Of a stretch of DNA of 64,000 bases, positions 52,785 to 60,896 are shown in pieces (position 1 is the first letter of the stretch; each line of letters opens with the position of its first letter). Position numbers and translations under genes: made by a program. The stretch is from contig NZ_BOMZ01000086.1 of NCBI RefSeq assembly GCF_016862455.1, forward strand, positions 56,143-120,142, read 5' to 3'. This DNA comes from Actinoplanes utahensis (GTDB taxonomy: Bacteria > Actinomycetota > Actinomycetes > Mycobacteriales > Micromonosporaceae). The notes under the pieces were generated by a model that did not search any database, was not told the origin of the DNA, and was given only the letters and a program-made list of their open reading frames with translations.

Positions 52785-53707
52785 GAGACTGCCCCGGCGA
52801 CGCTCGCGGCGCCGCCCGTCAACGGCCGGCGCCGGGTCAGCAACGAGACCGGCGCGGGATGTCCGGCGTCCTCGAGGAGGTCGACCCAGTCCCCGTCGAC
52901 CCGGAAGACGGCCGAGTCGAGAGCCTGGCCGATCGGGACCTCGCCCGGTGTCAGCACGCCCCACCGCTCGAGGCTGAGGATCAGGTAGGGGTCGAAGGCG
53001 GCCCAGACGCCGTCCACCCGGAACTCGGGCCAGAAATGATGCAGCGAGTAAGGGCTGGACAACAGCAGTCCGTAGCTGAGCCGAGCCTCCCAGCCCTCCT
53101 CGGTCGCCCGCTGAACCAGGTAACGGCTGCCCAGTTCGCAGTTCGCGAGCGACGTCTCGGTGAGGAACCCGAGGTCGCCGAAGAGGCTCACCGGCAGGAT
53201 GTGGAACCGGAACCGGGACACCTCGGCGAAGAGCCCTCGGAACCGCGCGGGAGCCTGCCCCGTGCGGCCGTTGCCGACCTCGCGGCGCAGCGTGAACCGA
53301 TGGGCCGCGGTGGCGGTCGCCCCGAGCGCGAGCAACCGCGGTGACGGGCGGAAGTCGCATTCGTGGCCGGACGCCGGGAGGCCGCATTCCGCGGCGACCT
53401 CGACTTCGTAGCGGACCGGGTTGTCGTCCGCCATCGCACGGAAGATCTGCGGCCACCGGCGCATGGCGAGGTAGCGGGGCGACGGCGTACGCAGCGCGAG
53501 CGACGTGTTGGCCAGGTCGAGCTCGTCGAAGTACCGCTCGCCGCCCGACAACCGGTGCGGAAAACCGAGATCGAGCAGATCGGACAGGACCTGCGCGTCG
53601 ATCCGATAGATCTTCGAAACGGTCGAGGTGTCGTGGTCGAAGACCCGGTGGCGGTCGGGAACCAGCCGCACCCTCTCCACGATGTCCGGCAGCGGCTCAG
53701 TCTTCAC
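52781..53707 (-). CDS. Transglutaminase-like protein, possible carrier-dependent amide synthase
   Basis: This 308-aa protein shows the transglutaminase/papain-like triad pattern in its C-terminal half: Cys190 (TSLANCELGSRYL), a helix, WEARLSYGLLL, then His223/His224 (SLHHFWPEFRVDGVW) and Asp239 (AAFDPYL). The N-terminal about 175 residues match nothing I recognise. In andrimid biosynthesis the transglutaminase homolog AdmF joins two carrier-bound acyl groups as an amide; a similar role is attractive here because it is sandwiched between an ACP gene (11-nt overlap) and the monooxygenase. GTG 53707 follows GGGGGAG. Confidence 0.72.
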   Translation of the reverse strand: MKTEPLPDIVERVRLVPDRHRVFDHDTSTVSKIYRIDAQVLSDLLDLGFPHRLSGGERYFDELDLANTSLALRTPSPRYLAMRRWPQIFRAMADDNPVRYEVEVAAECGLPASGHECDFRPSPRLLALGATATAAHRFTLRREVGNGRTGQAPARFRGLFAEVSRFRFHILPVSLFGDLGFLTETSLANCELGSRYLVQRATEEGWEARLSYGLLLSSPYSLHHFWPEFRVDGVWAAFDPYLILSLERWGVLTPGEVPIGQALDSAVFRVDGDWVDLLEDAGHPAPVSLLTRRRPLTGGAASVAGAVS

Positions 53708-54017
53708 CCTGCTCCCCCGCGAGACCGGAGACGACGTCCCAGAGGGTGCCGGCCGAGGAGAAGATCTCGAAGGAGATGACCTCGTCGGGGACGATCACTC
53801 CGAAGGCGTCCTCGATGGTGACCAGGAGCCGGACGATGGCGAGCGAGTCGATACCGAACTGCCTCAGATCGGTGTCCCTGTGCAGCAGCGTGTCCGGGCC
53901 GATCGAGCCGTCCAGGCACTGCCGGAGCACGGCCTCGAACTCGGCGTTCAGCGCGGCCGGGCCGGACATGAGGACGCCTCGGCTGCCGCCGTCCGTGACG
54001 GCACCTTCGTACGGCAC
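53697..54017 (-). CDS. Acyl carrier protein (ACP-b)
   Basis: This 106-aa protein is a standard ACP with the phosphopantetheine Ser in QFGIDSLAIVRLLVTIEDAFG. GTG 54017 follows AGGAG at 6 nt; an internal ATG at 53969 would trim the first 16 residues. It is less like the two other ACPs and closer to fatty-acid/PKS carriers. The 3' end overlaps the transglutaminase-like start by 11 nt, suggesting it is that enzyme's partner. Confidence 0.9.
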   Translation of the reverse strand: MPYEGAVTDGGSRGVLMSGPAALNAEFEAVLRQCLDGSIGPDTLLHRDTDLRQFGIDSLAIVRLLVTIEDAFGVIVPDEVISFEIFSSAGTLWDVVSGLAGEQGED

Positions 54018-54057
54018 GTGATTCTCCTTTGGCAGAGTGGGGGCTGTCGATTTACCT

Positions 54058-54315
54058 TCAGACCGCCGCGGCGACGCTATCGGGGCTGATCTCAGCGAGA
54101 TACCGATGCACGGAGCGTGCCGAGTTCAGCGTTTCCATCACCTCGCGTCCGGGCGGCTCCAATTCAAATTCGAAACGCTCTTCGAGTACGTGCTGGAGCC
54201 AGACGAAACTAAAGGAGTCGATGGAGATCTCGGTGTCGTAATCGATGACGCCCTCACCTTCCTGAAGCGCCATGCACTCAGCGATGATCGCCGTTATCTT
54301 GTCGCGGGTAATCAC
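54058..54315 (-). CDS. Acyl carrier protein (ACP-a)
   Basis: This 85-aa carrier has the phosphopantetheine site EISIDSFSFVWLQHVLEERFEF and is paralogous to ACP-c at 46408-46713, with unusual aromatic residues (F, W) after the modified Ser. GTG 54315 is chosen because it gives a normal ACP length; a GGAG lies about 10 nt upstream. It is 41 nt after the glycosyltransferase stop and 40 nt before ACP-b. Two carriers sharing the motif may be recognised by the same partner enzymes. Confidence 0.87.
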   Translation of the reverse strand: MITRDKITAIIAECMALQEGEGVIDYDTEISIDSFSFVWLQHVLEERFEFELEPPGREVMETLNSARSVHRYLAEISPDSVAAAV

Positions 54316-54356
54316 GGTCCATGCACTCCAGTCGTGGAGATCGGTAGCCGCCGGGC

Positions 54357-55460
54357 TCAGCTGGCGTCGGCGGGCTTGAGGCCGGTGAACAACATGCTCG
54401 GGCGGCGCATGGCGAGCGCCGCCGTGAAGCCGCCGAGGTCGAACATCAGCTCGACCGACGCGCACGCGAAGCGCTCCGCGATCGCGCGGGCCGACCGGTC
54501 GGCACCTCGTAGCCGGCGGCTACGCAGGCCCACCAGCAGACCGACGGACACGGGCGCGGCGAGCAGGCTCAGGCCGCCGGTGAAGGGCGCCAGCGCCGCG
54601 CCGGCCACGATGGCCACCGCTCCGACGGTGAACGCGTTCACCACCGGTCGGCGGTGGTGGGGATGGACGCTGCACACCCACTGCTCGGAGCGGCCGTAGC
54701 CGTAGAGCCGGCGGGCTGCGGTGCCGATGGAGTCGGTGATGGCGTGGTCGTGGACGACCACCGCGCCCGGGTCGCAGACGATCCGGTATCCGCCGTCGGA
54801 AATCTTGAGGCCGAGATCGCAGTCCTCGCCGCCGACGATGTCGAGGCTCTCCGAGGGAAAGCCACCCACCTCGATGAAGACCGACCGGCGTACCACGACG
54901 TTGGTGGTCGTCGCCCAGGTGACAGCGGCACTGCGCGCGGGACGCTCCAGGTCGTCGTTGATCAGATTGGACCAGCGCATGATCCGGTTCGCCCGAGCCT
55001 CGCCGTCCTCCACGAAGGTGGGGCCCGCCACGCCGCCGACGGACTCCCCGGCGTCGCGCATGGTCTTCACGTGACGCTCGAGCAGGTCCGGTGACACCCG
55101 GCAGTCGGAGTCGGTGAACAGGACCAGGTCGTACCGGGCCTCCTCGACGCCGAGATTGCGCTTGGCGCCGACGTGGGCCGGGCCGGCGACGTAGCGCGCG
55201 CCGAACTCGAGGCAGTTGGCCCGGTGTTCGGCGGCCACGGCCGGCGCCGAATCGTCGACCACGATGACCTCGGCCGGCTCCGGACTGCGGTCCATGGCCT
55301 CTCGGAGCGAGGCCAGCTGGGCGCGCATCAGCGCCACCCGGTCCTTGACCGGAACGACGACAGAAATTCCGGGCTGCGATACAACCGTGGGCACAAATCC
55401 TCCAGCGTCGATTGGTCCGGCGTGGCCGCGAATTGCTTCTCGAACTGCCGAATCCTGCAT
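54357..55460 (-). CDS. Family 2 glycosyltransferase with C-terminal membrane segment
   Basis: This 367-aa GT-A enzyme has VVVPVKDRVAL and IVVDDSAP (Asp69-70), the metal motif TDSDCR (117-119) and GGEDCDLGLKIS (Glu212/Asp213) as catalytic elements. Hydrophobic segments at about 270-300 (NAFTVGAVAIVAGAALAPF) suggest membrane association. The layout resembles mycofactocin-type MftF glycosyltransferases. It is the first gene of the long minus-strand unit and probably glycosylates the product or an intermediate, or a lipid-linked sugar. Donor and acceptor unknown. Confidence 0.85.
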   Translation of the reverse strand: MQDSAVREAIRGHAGPIDAGGFVPTVVSQPGISVVVPVKDRVALMRAQLASLREAMDRSPEPAEVIVVDDSAPAVAAEHRANCLEFGARYVAGPAHVGAKRNLGVEEARYDLVLFTDSDCRVSPDLLERHVKTMRDAGESVGGVAGPTFVEDGEARANRIMRWSNLINDDLERPARSAAVTWATTTNVVVRRSVFIEVGGFPSESLDIVGGEDCDLGLKISDGGYRIVCDPGAVVVHDHAITDSIGTAARRLYGYGRSEQWVCSVHPHHRRPVVNAFTVGAVAIVAGAALAPFTGGLSLLAAPVSVGLLVGLRSRRLRGADRSARAIAERFACASVELMFDLGGFTAALAMRRPSMLFTGLKPADAS

Positions 55461-55648
55461 GGATGTTCGTCCGAACCGCCGTCGGTCACTTCCTCGGATC
55501 CATCAAGCGGCTGCCCTGAAAGCTACGCACGACGGGGAGCTTCATGAACCCGTACATCACCCCTATTCCAATGCTCATAAAATGACGTGCGCCGATTTGA
55601 CGCGCGTGTTCGACACCCACTGACCAGGGAATGTGGTGAAATAGCATC
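55461..55648. promoter_or_regulatory. Divergent promoter region at the cluster head
   Basis: This 188-nt region separates the minus-strand unit from the plus-strand class IV PLP gene and must contain both promoters. It is AT-richer than its surroundings around 55560-55580 (TGCTCATAAAATGACG). A short minus-strand frame (55486-55578, beginning MSIGIGVMYGFM) has no ribosome site and is not called. No operator palindrome was recognised. Confidence 0.45.
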
Positions 55649-56422
55649 ATGATCGAGTTCGATGGACGGTCCGCCACCACCGAGGATCTCGCCGGCCTGG
55701 CGCTGTGCAACTACGGCCACTTCACCACGATGCTGTTGAGCGACGGCCGCGTGCGCGGACTGTCGCTGCACTTGAACCGGCTGGCCCGCGACTGCCGCGC
55801 CCTGTTCGACGCGGACCTCGACCTCGACCGGGTGCGCCGACTCGTCCGCCGCGCCGCCGCCGACACACCGCGCATGGTGCGGGTGACCGTCTACGCGCCT
55901 GGACTCGAACTCACCCGGCCGGGCGCGGACATGGAGCCGCACGTACTGGTCACGACCCGGACGGCCACGTCATCCAGCCTGCCGTCGCTGCGCCTGCGTT
56001 CGGTCGCCCACCGGCGCGACCTTCCGGGAACGAAGCACACGGGCCTGTTCGAGACGATCCGGCAACGGCGCGTCGTCCAGCGCGCGGGCTTCGACGACGC
56101 CCTCTTCGTCGACGAGCGGTCACGCATCCTCGAAGGCGCGACCTGGAACATCGGCTTCTACGACGGCGACCGCCTGTTGTGGCCGGCCGGGGACCAACTG
56201 CCCGGCGTCACCATGGAGCTGGTGAAGTCGCTGGGCGTCGCGGCCTCGACGGAACGGGAGCTGGACCTCACGGCCGCAGCCGGCCTCCCTGTCGCCTTCG
56301 CCACCAACGCCGCGGTCGGCGTGCGCGCCATCTCGTCGCTCGACGGGATCCGCTTCGGCACGGACGCCGTACTCGATCAGTTGTCTCTGCACTATCAGGC
56401 GATCAAGGGCGACGAGGTGTGA
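55649..56422 (+). CDS. Class IV PLP enzyme, aminodeoxychorismate lyase-like (PabC-like)
   Basis: This 257-aa fold-type IV protein has the PLP Lys in LPGTKHTGLFETIRQRR and the cofactor-loop region SRILEGATWNIGFYDG, plus GVTMELVK and AFATNAAVGVRAISSLDG. Length and motifs fit PabC (4-amino-4-deoxychorismate to PABA plus pyruvate) better than BCAT. With the pabAB gene in the divergent unit it would complete a dedicated PABA supply. It reads away from the main unit. The first-strand FDGR motif is modified (MIEFDGRSATTEDL), so lyase activity is likely but not certain. Confidence 0.8.
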   Translation: MIEFDGRSATTEDLAGLALCNYGHFTTMLLSDGRVRGLSLHLNRLARDCRALFDADLDLDRVRRLVRRAAADTPRMVRVTVYAPGLELTRPGADMEPHVLVTTRTATSSSLPSLRLRSVAHRRDLPGTKHTGLFETIRQRRVVQRAGFDDALFVDERSRILEGATWNIGFYDGDRLLWPAGDQLPGVTMELVKSLGVAASTERELDLTAAAGLPVAFATNAAVGVRAISSLDGIRFGTDAVLDQLSLHYQAIKGDEV

Positions 56423-56477
56423 GGCGGCCGCGCGTTTCGTCCACCGGCTGAGCGGGACCCGTGGAGGCGCACGATCA

Positions 56478-56672
56478 CGCCGGCCCGGCGGTTGAGCAGA
56501 CCGCGGGGATGTCGTCGCAGACGGAGCGCAGGTCGCCGCCGCCGGCCCGGGGCGCGCACAGCACGAAGCCGTCGACCTTGTGGTCAGCGTCCGACGAGGT
56601 TCATGGCGTCCAGCCGGTTCCGGCGGCGACGTTCCCGGCTCCCCGCGACCACGTACCCCGGCTCGTGAAGCT
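56478..56672 (-). pseudogene. Decayed LacI-family regulator fragment
   Basis: On the minus strand, successive frames give EPGYVVAGSRERRRRNRLDA, then DHKVDGFVLCAPRAGGGDLR with IPAV, then LLNRRAGVIVRL in the next frame. This resembles the order of conserved pieces in LacI-type effector domains (GY-x-V-x-AGS, VDG-x-VL-x-x-PR, PV-LLNR). It needs at least two frameshifts and lacks the DNA-binding head. The likeness is moderate, so this is a tentative call. The surrounding 56423-56854 gap holds nothing else but the tRNA terminator. Confidence 0.35.
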
Positions 56673-56795
56673 CACGTGCTGACGTCGCCCGCCAGAACGG
56701 CGGTGCTCACTGGGCCTTCGGGACGCGTGATTCGATCATCGGCCGATCGTTCGGGCACGTCGTCTCAGCTCGCGCCGCCACGTTTGCCCGGATGA

Positions 56796-56840
56796 AAAGC
56801 AAGAACGCGGTCCGTCACGAAGACGAACCGCGTTCTGACT
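56796..56840 (-). terminator. Terminator of tRNA-fMet copy 1
   Basis: GAACGCGGTCCGTC (56803-56816) pairs with GACGAACCGCGTTC (56822-56835) with a short loop, followed on the minus strand by TTGCTTTTC. It lies about 20 nt downstream of the tRNA 3' end. Confidence 0.8.
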
Positions 56841-56854
56841 TGCACTTTCATTTG

Positions 56855-56928
56855 TAGCGGGGACAGGATTTGAACCTGCGACCTCTGGGTTATGAGCCCA
56901 GCGAGCTACCGAGCTGCTCCACCCCGCG
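56855..56928 (-). tRNA. tRNA-fMet (CAT), copy 1
   Basis: A 74-nt cloverleaf on the minus strand, beginning CGCGGGG and with anticodon CAT in CTCATAA. The anticodon stem has three consecutive GC pairs (GGG/CCC) and the acceptor has an unpaired first position (C1 against U72), both marks of the initiator tRNA. The T-loop is GTTCAAATC. The terminal CCA is not encoded. The sequence is identical to the copy at 57669-57742. Confidence 0.96.
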
Positions 56929-56939
56929 TCGACTTGATA

Positions 56940-56969
56940 AGACTAGCGCACGCCTCACCGAACCGGCAA
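56940..56969 (-). promoter_or_regulatory. Promoter of tRNA-fMet copy 1
   Basis: On the minus strand TTGCCG (56969-56964), an 18-nt spacer and TAGTCT (56945-56940) lie about 11 nt upstream of the tRNA 5' end. The second copy has the matching TTGCGG-N18-TAGGGT, so the promoter was duplicated together with the gene. Confidence 0.55.
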
Positions 56970-57012
56970 AGCGGCCCCCGGCCCACCCGAATCCGGGCCG
57001 GGGGCCACCGGA

Positions 57013-57610
57013 TCAGTCGTTCGTGTCGGAGCGCGAGGCGGACGCCGTGAAGTCCAGCGCGGGCGGGGATTTCGAGTCCGCGCCGGCCACGCTCCGGATG
57101 GTGCGGAAGTTCGCCCGGAACTGGGCGTGGATGGCGGCGGACTCGATGCGCAGGAACGCCTCGTCGTTCTCCCGCAGCGCCGAGTCGGTGTAGTCGTGGC
57201 TGCCGGTGAGCACCCACTTGCGGTCCGCGTCGTCGATGTACTTGCCCTCGATCAGCAGGCACTTCGAGTGCACGAAGTCACCGCCGGCCTCCGGCGTCCG
57301 GCACAGCGCGATCCGCGAGTGGTTCCGCAGCGACGCAGGCACGCCCGCGCCGGCCTCGGTGCAGATCACGTCGACCCAGCACTTCCTGTCCGGGAGGGCA
57401 CGCAGCTCGTCGACGACGGCCTGGCGGGTGAAATTCGGTCTTGGCCTGATCACCGCCCAGGTCCTTGTGATACTCGTAATACGCGTCGTACAGGCTGGTG
57501 TCGCCCGCGAAGGTCACCGCGTTCCGCCACATGTTCGACCCGTTGGTCACGGTCGGATTCGCCGAGGACTGCACGACCACGTTGACGATTTCTTCCGGCC
57601 CCGGAACGGC
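57013..57610 (-). pseudogene. Broken phospholipase D-like (HKD) gene between the tRNA copies
   Basis: The C-terminal half of a PLD-superfamily protein remains. VVVQSSANPTVTNGSNMW and SLYDAYYEYHKDLGGD are in one frame. The frame then shifts near 57430-57445 to NFTRQAVVDELRALPDRKCW, HSKCLLIEGKYIDD (the second HKD-type His/Lys) and WVLTGSHDYTDSALRENDE. The first HKD motif and N-terminus are missing, cut off at the edge of the duplicated tRNA unit. It is clearly not functional as a PLD enzyme. Confidence 0.8.
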
Positions 57611-57611
57611 A

Positions 57612-57655
57612 TACAGAAAACGCGGCCCGTCGTGATGACGGACCGCGTTCTGCAC
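57612..57655 (-). terminator. Terminator of tRNA-fMet copy 2
   Basis: AACGCGGCCCGTC (57619-57631) pairs with GACGGACCGCGTT (57637-57649), a diverged copy of the terminator after tRNA copy 1, followed on the minus strand by TTCTGTATG. Confidence 0.75.
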
Positions 57656-57668
57656 TTCACTTACCTGG

Positions 57669-57742
57669 TAGCGGGGACAGGATTTGAACCTGCGACCTCT
57701 GGGTTATGAGCCCAGCGAGCTACCGAGCTGCTCCACCCCGCG
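57669..57742 (-). tRNA. tRNA-fMet (CAT), copy 2
   Basis: This 74-nt minus-strand tRNA is identical in sequence to the copy at 56855-56928, with the same initiator features (GGG/CCC anticodon stem, C1-U72 mismatch) and no encoded CCA. Flanking promoter and terminator are similar but diverged, showing that the tRNA body is under selection while its flanks drift. Confidence 0.96.
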
Positions 57743-57805
57743 TCGTTGTGATAACCCTAGCGCATGGGTTCCGGGGACCGCAAAACGGCCCCCGGAACCG
57801 CTGAC

Positions 57806-60793
57806 TCACCCGCCCGGAGCGGGGGTGGGACTCGTCGCCGGTGGCGTCCCGGCGCCCGCCGAGCTGGCCGCCTGGAAACGCTTCATCGCGTCGTCCAGCG
57901 CCTTGAGCGCCTCGCCCTCCTTGGCGAAGTCACCGGACTGCCGGGCGGCCCGCAGGTCGGAGATGGCCTTGTCGACATCCCCGGCCGCCCGCAGCAGGTC
58001 CGGGCTGACCTCGGTGGGCGGCGGGTTGCCCGGCGTGGCGCCGGGAGACGGCGAGGCCGGCGTGGTGGGCGTGGTGCCGGGGTTCTCCGTACCGCCCGTG
58101 GTGGGCGGCGGAGCACCGGCCTTGCCGAGCGCCACCAGTGCTTCCAGGCCGTCGGTCAGGTTGTTCTCCAGGACGACATAGTTGCCGTCGCCGTACGACA
58201 TGAGGACCTTCTGCAGCAGCGGCGCGGCGCCCGCCTGACTGCTCTTCACATAGACCGGCTCGACGTACAGGATGCCGTCGCCCAGGGGCAGCGAGATCAG
58301 GTTGCCGTAGAGCACCGAGGCCTGGCCACTACGCGTCAGCAGCGCGAGCTGGTTGGAGATGCCGGCGTTGTTCACCATCCGCTGGTGCACCTGGACCGGG
58401 CCGGGAACGGCCGTGTCGTCGGGTAGCTCGAGGATCTCCAGCCGTGGCTGCCCGTTGACGTAGGAGGCGGAGATCAGCGCCGCCATGTTCTCCCGGCTGA
58501 GCGGCGTCACCCCGGCGGTGAGCTGGAAGCGGGACTCCTCCTGCTCCGGCAGCTTGACGTTCAGGTAGAACGGCGGCTGCACCCCGCTCTGCGGCGAGTC
58601 CGGCGCGTTCGGCACCTGCCAGAAGTCGTCACCGGAGAAGAAGGTCCGCTCATCGGTGACGTGGAACTTGGTGAGCAGGTTTCGCTGCACCTTGAACAGG
58701 TCGGCCGGGTAGCGGAAGTGATCGGCGAGGGCCGTCGGGATCTCCGACTTCGGCTTGATCAGATCGCCGCCGAACGCCTTGTTCCACGCCTTGAGGACCG
58801 GGTCCTTGTCGTCGTACTCGTAGAGGGTGACGGTCCCGTCGTACGCGTCGACCGTCGCCTTGACCGAGTTGCGCATGTAGTTGACGTCGTCCCGGGCCAG
58901 CGCGAACGAACCCTGTCCGGTCAGCTCGTCCCGCGTCTCGGTGGCCAGATTGATCTTCTGGGCGTACGGGTACGTCTTCGCGGTCGTGTAACCGTCCAGG
59001 ATCCACTGGATCCGCCCGTCGATGACCGCGGGGTACGGGTCCCCGTCGATGGTGAGGAACGGCGCCACCTTCGCGACCCGCTCGCGCGGCTCCCGGGTGT
59101 ACATCAGCCGGGAGTTCTCGTTGACCGCCTCGGAGAGCAGGAAGTTGCTCTCGGTGTTGTGGATCGCGAAGACCAGCCGGCGGAAGAACGAGCCGATCTC
59201 GACGCCGCCCTTGCCCTCGTAGGTGTAGAGCACCTCACCGCTGTTCTCGCTCTGCCCCTGCGGCCGGTCGAACTCGACGTTCTTACCGCCCTCACCCTGG
59301 CCGACGATCGCGTACTCGGTGGACTGCTCGCCGTAGTAGATCCGCGGCTGCTTCGCCTCGATGACGTCGGCCCGGGCCGGCGTGCAGCCGCCCTGAGCCT
59401 GCGGCTCGCCGCCGAGGAACCCGGAGACGAAGTTCGGCAGACCCGTGCCACAGACCTCGTTGGCCGGCGCCGCCACCAGGCCGTAGCCGTGGGTGTAGAC
59501 GGTGTGCCGGTTGATCCACTGACGCTGCTGGGCGCTGAGCTTCTCGTCGGCGATCTCGCGGGCGCCGACCACGTAGTCCTGCGTCACGCCGTCGACCGTG
59601 TACCGGTCCACGTCCAGTTTCTCGCCGAAGTCGTAGAAACCGCGGGACTGCTGGGACTGGGTGAACGCCTGCGAGACGAGCTGCGGGTCGATCAGCCGGA
59701 CGTTCTGCGCGCTGGTGTCGCTCGTGAGCGACGCCGGTGGCTGACCGCTGTTCGCCTGATATCTGCTCACCTCGGTGTCCGCCAGCCCGAAGGCGTCTCG
59801 GGTCGCCTCGATCGACCGTTTGATGTAGGGCGCCTCCTTGTCCGCGAGGCTCGGCTTCACCTGGAAGTTCTGCACGGCCAGCGGGTAGATGCCGCCGATC
59901 GCGACGGCGGAGATCGCCAGCAGCGCCAGCGAGACGCCGGGCCATACCAGGTTCCGCATCACCGCGTTGGAGAAGACGATGATCGCGATCGCCACCACCA
60001 CGGAGATGTAGGCGAGGATCTCCTTGGCCGGCAGCAGCGCGTTGACGTCGGTGTAACCGGCGCCGTACAGCCCCGGCGACACGTGCTGCTCGAGCAGGAG
60101 CGCACGCCGGTCCAACACGTACGCCACGGCCTTGAGCAGCACGAAGGCGGCGACCAGCGTGGTCAGGTGGGCCCGGGCGGCGGTGGTCATCCGGTCCCCG
60201 ACGCCCTGCAGGCGCACGCCGCCGAAGATGTAGTGCACCGCGAGCGAGCCGATCACCGACAGCACCACGGCGGTGAAGCCGAGGCCCAGCAGGTAACGCC
60301 AGATCGGGTAGTCGAAGACGTAGAAACCGATATCCACGTTGAACTCGGGGTCGACCTCCCCGAACGAGCCACCGTTGCGGAACAGCATCCAGTCGCCCCA
60401 CCGGCCCATCGCGGACAGGCCCGCGAAGAAGCCGATGACCAGACCGGTCACGGTGATCCAGGTACCCAGCCGGGGCGCCAGGATCATCCGGTAGCGCTCC
60501 AGGGTGGCCTGCTCCGCGGAGTGCGGGCGCAGGAGTGGGCGCAACCGGTACGCCAGGTAGAGGTTGCCGGCGACGATGAGGGTCATCGCGGCGCCGACGA
60601 CGAGGAAGAGGACGAGCTGGGTGAGCAGCACGCCGGAGAAGACGTTCGTCTTCTCCACCTCGTCGAACCACAGATAGTCGGTGTAGGCGTCGATACCCCA
60701 ACCGAGCAGCGTGAATAGTATGAAGACCCCGACCAGGACGCCGACGGTCACGCGACCGCGTCGGCTCATCCTCGGCAGAGGACTGTTTCGCAT
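57806..60793 (-). CDS. UPF0182 large membrane protein
   Basis: This 995-aa protein has seven or so N-terminal membrane helices (about 15-320) and a large extracytoplasmic domain with UPF0182 motifs DYLWFDEVEKTNVF, PFLTIDGDPYPAVIDGRIQWI and RLVFAIHNTESNFL. It ends in a Pro/Thr-rich stretch (TPTTPASPSPGATPG) and a helical tail (ISDLRAARQSGDFAKEGEAL). ATG 60793 is preferred over GTG 60811. In mycobacteria the homolog is next to the PDZ protease and zinc metalloprotease genes, as here. Function unknown. Confidence 0.9.
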   Translation of the reverse strand: MRNSPLPRMSRRGRVTVGVLVGVFILFTLLGWGIDAYTDYLWFDEVEKTNVFSGVLLTQLVLFLVVGAAMTLIVAGNLYLAYRLRPLLRPHSAEQATLERYRMILAPRLGTWITVTGLVIGFFAGLSAMGRWGDWMLFRNGGSFGEVDPEFNVDIGFYVFDYPIWRYLLGLGFTAVVLSVIGSLAVHYIFGGVRLQGVGDRMTTAARAHLTTLVAAFVLLKAVAYVLDRRALLLEQHVSPGLYGAGYTDVNALLPAKEILAYISVVVAIAIIVFSNAVMRNLVWPGVSLALLAISAVAIGGIYPLAVQNFQVKPSLADKEAPYIKRSIEATRDAFGLADTEVSRYQANSGQPPASLTSDTSAQNVRLIDPQLVSQAFTQSQQSRGFYDFGEKLDVDRYTVDGVTQDYVVGAREIADEKLSAQQRQWINRHTVYTHGYGLVAAPANEVCGTGLPNFVSGFLGGEPQAQGGCTPARADVIEAKQPRIYYGEQSTEYAIVGQGEGGKNVEFDRPQGQSENSGEVLYTYEGKGGVEIGSFFRRLVFAIHNTESNFLLSEAVNENSRLMYTREPRERVAKVAPFLTIDGDPYPAVIDGRIQWILDGYTTAKTYPYAQKINLATETRDELTGQGSFALARDDVNYMRNSVKATVDAYDGTVTLYEYDDKDPVLKAWNKAFGGDLIKPKSEIPTALADHFRYPADLFKVQRNLLTKFHVTDERTFFSGDDFWQVPNAPDSPQSGVQPPFYLNVKLPEQEESRFQLTAGVTPLSRENMAALISASYVNGQPRLEILELPDDTAVPGPVQVHQRMVNNAGISNQLALLTRSGQASVLYGNLISLPLGDGILYVEPVYVKSSQAGAAPLLQKVLMSYGDGNYVVLENNLTDGLEALVALGKAGAPPPTTGGTENPGTTPTTPASPSPGATPGNPPPTEVSPDLLRAAGDVDKAISDLRAARQSGDFAKEGEALKALDDAMKRFQAASSAGAGTPPATSPTPAPGG

Positions 60794-60896
60794 GACCAAC
60801 GTTGGCTCCACACTTCGTCTGGCCGGTGTTTCACCTTACGATGTCGCATCCAGCTTCTATACGCGGCAGAACTGTCCCGTCACCACCGGTGCGGCA

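Noticed and set aside
55486..55578. Short minus-strand frame upstream of the glycosyltransferase as a precursor peptide
   Set aside because: No ribosome site in front of its ATG codons, and it lies in the likely divergent promoter region.
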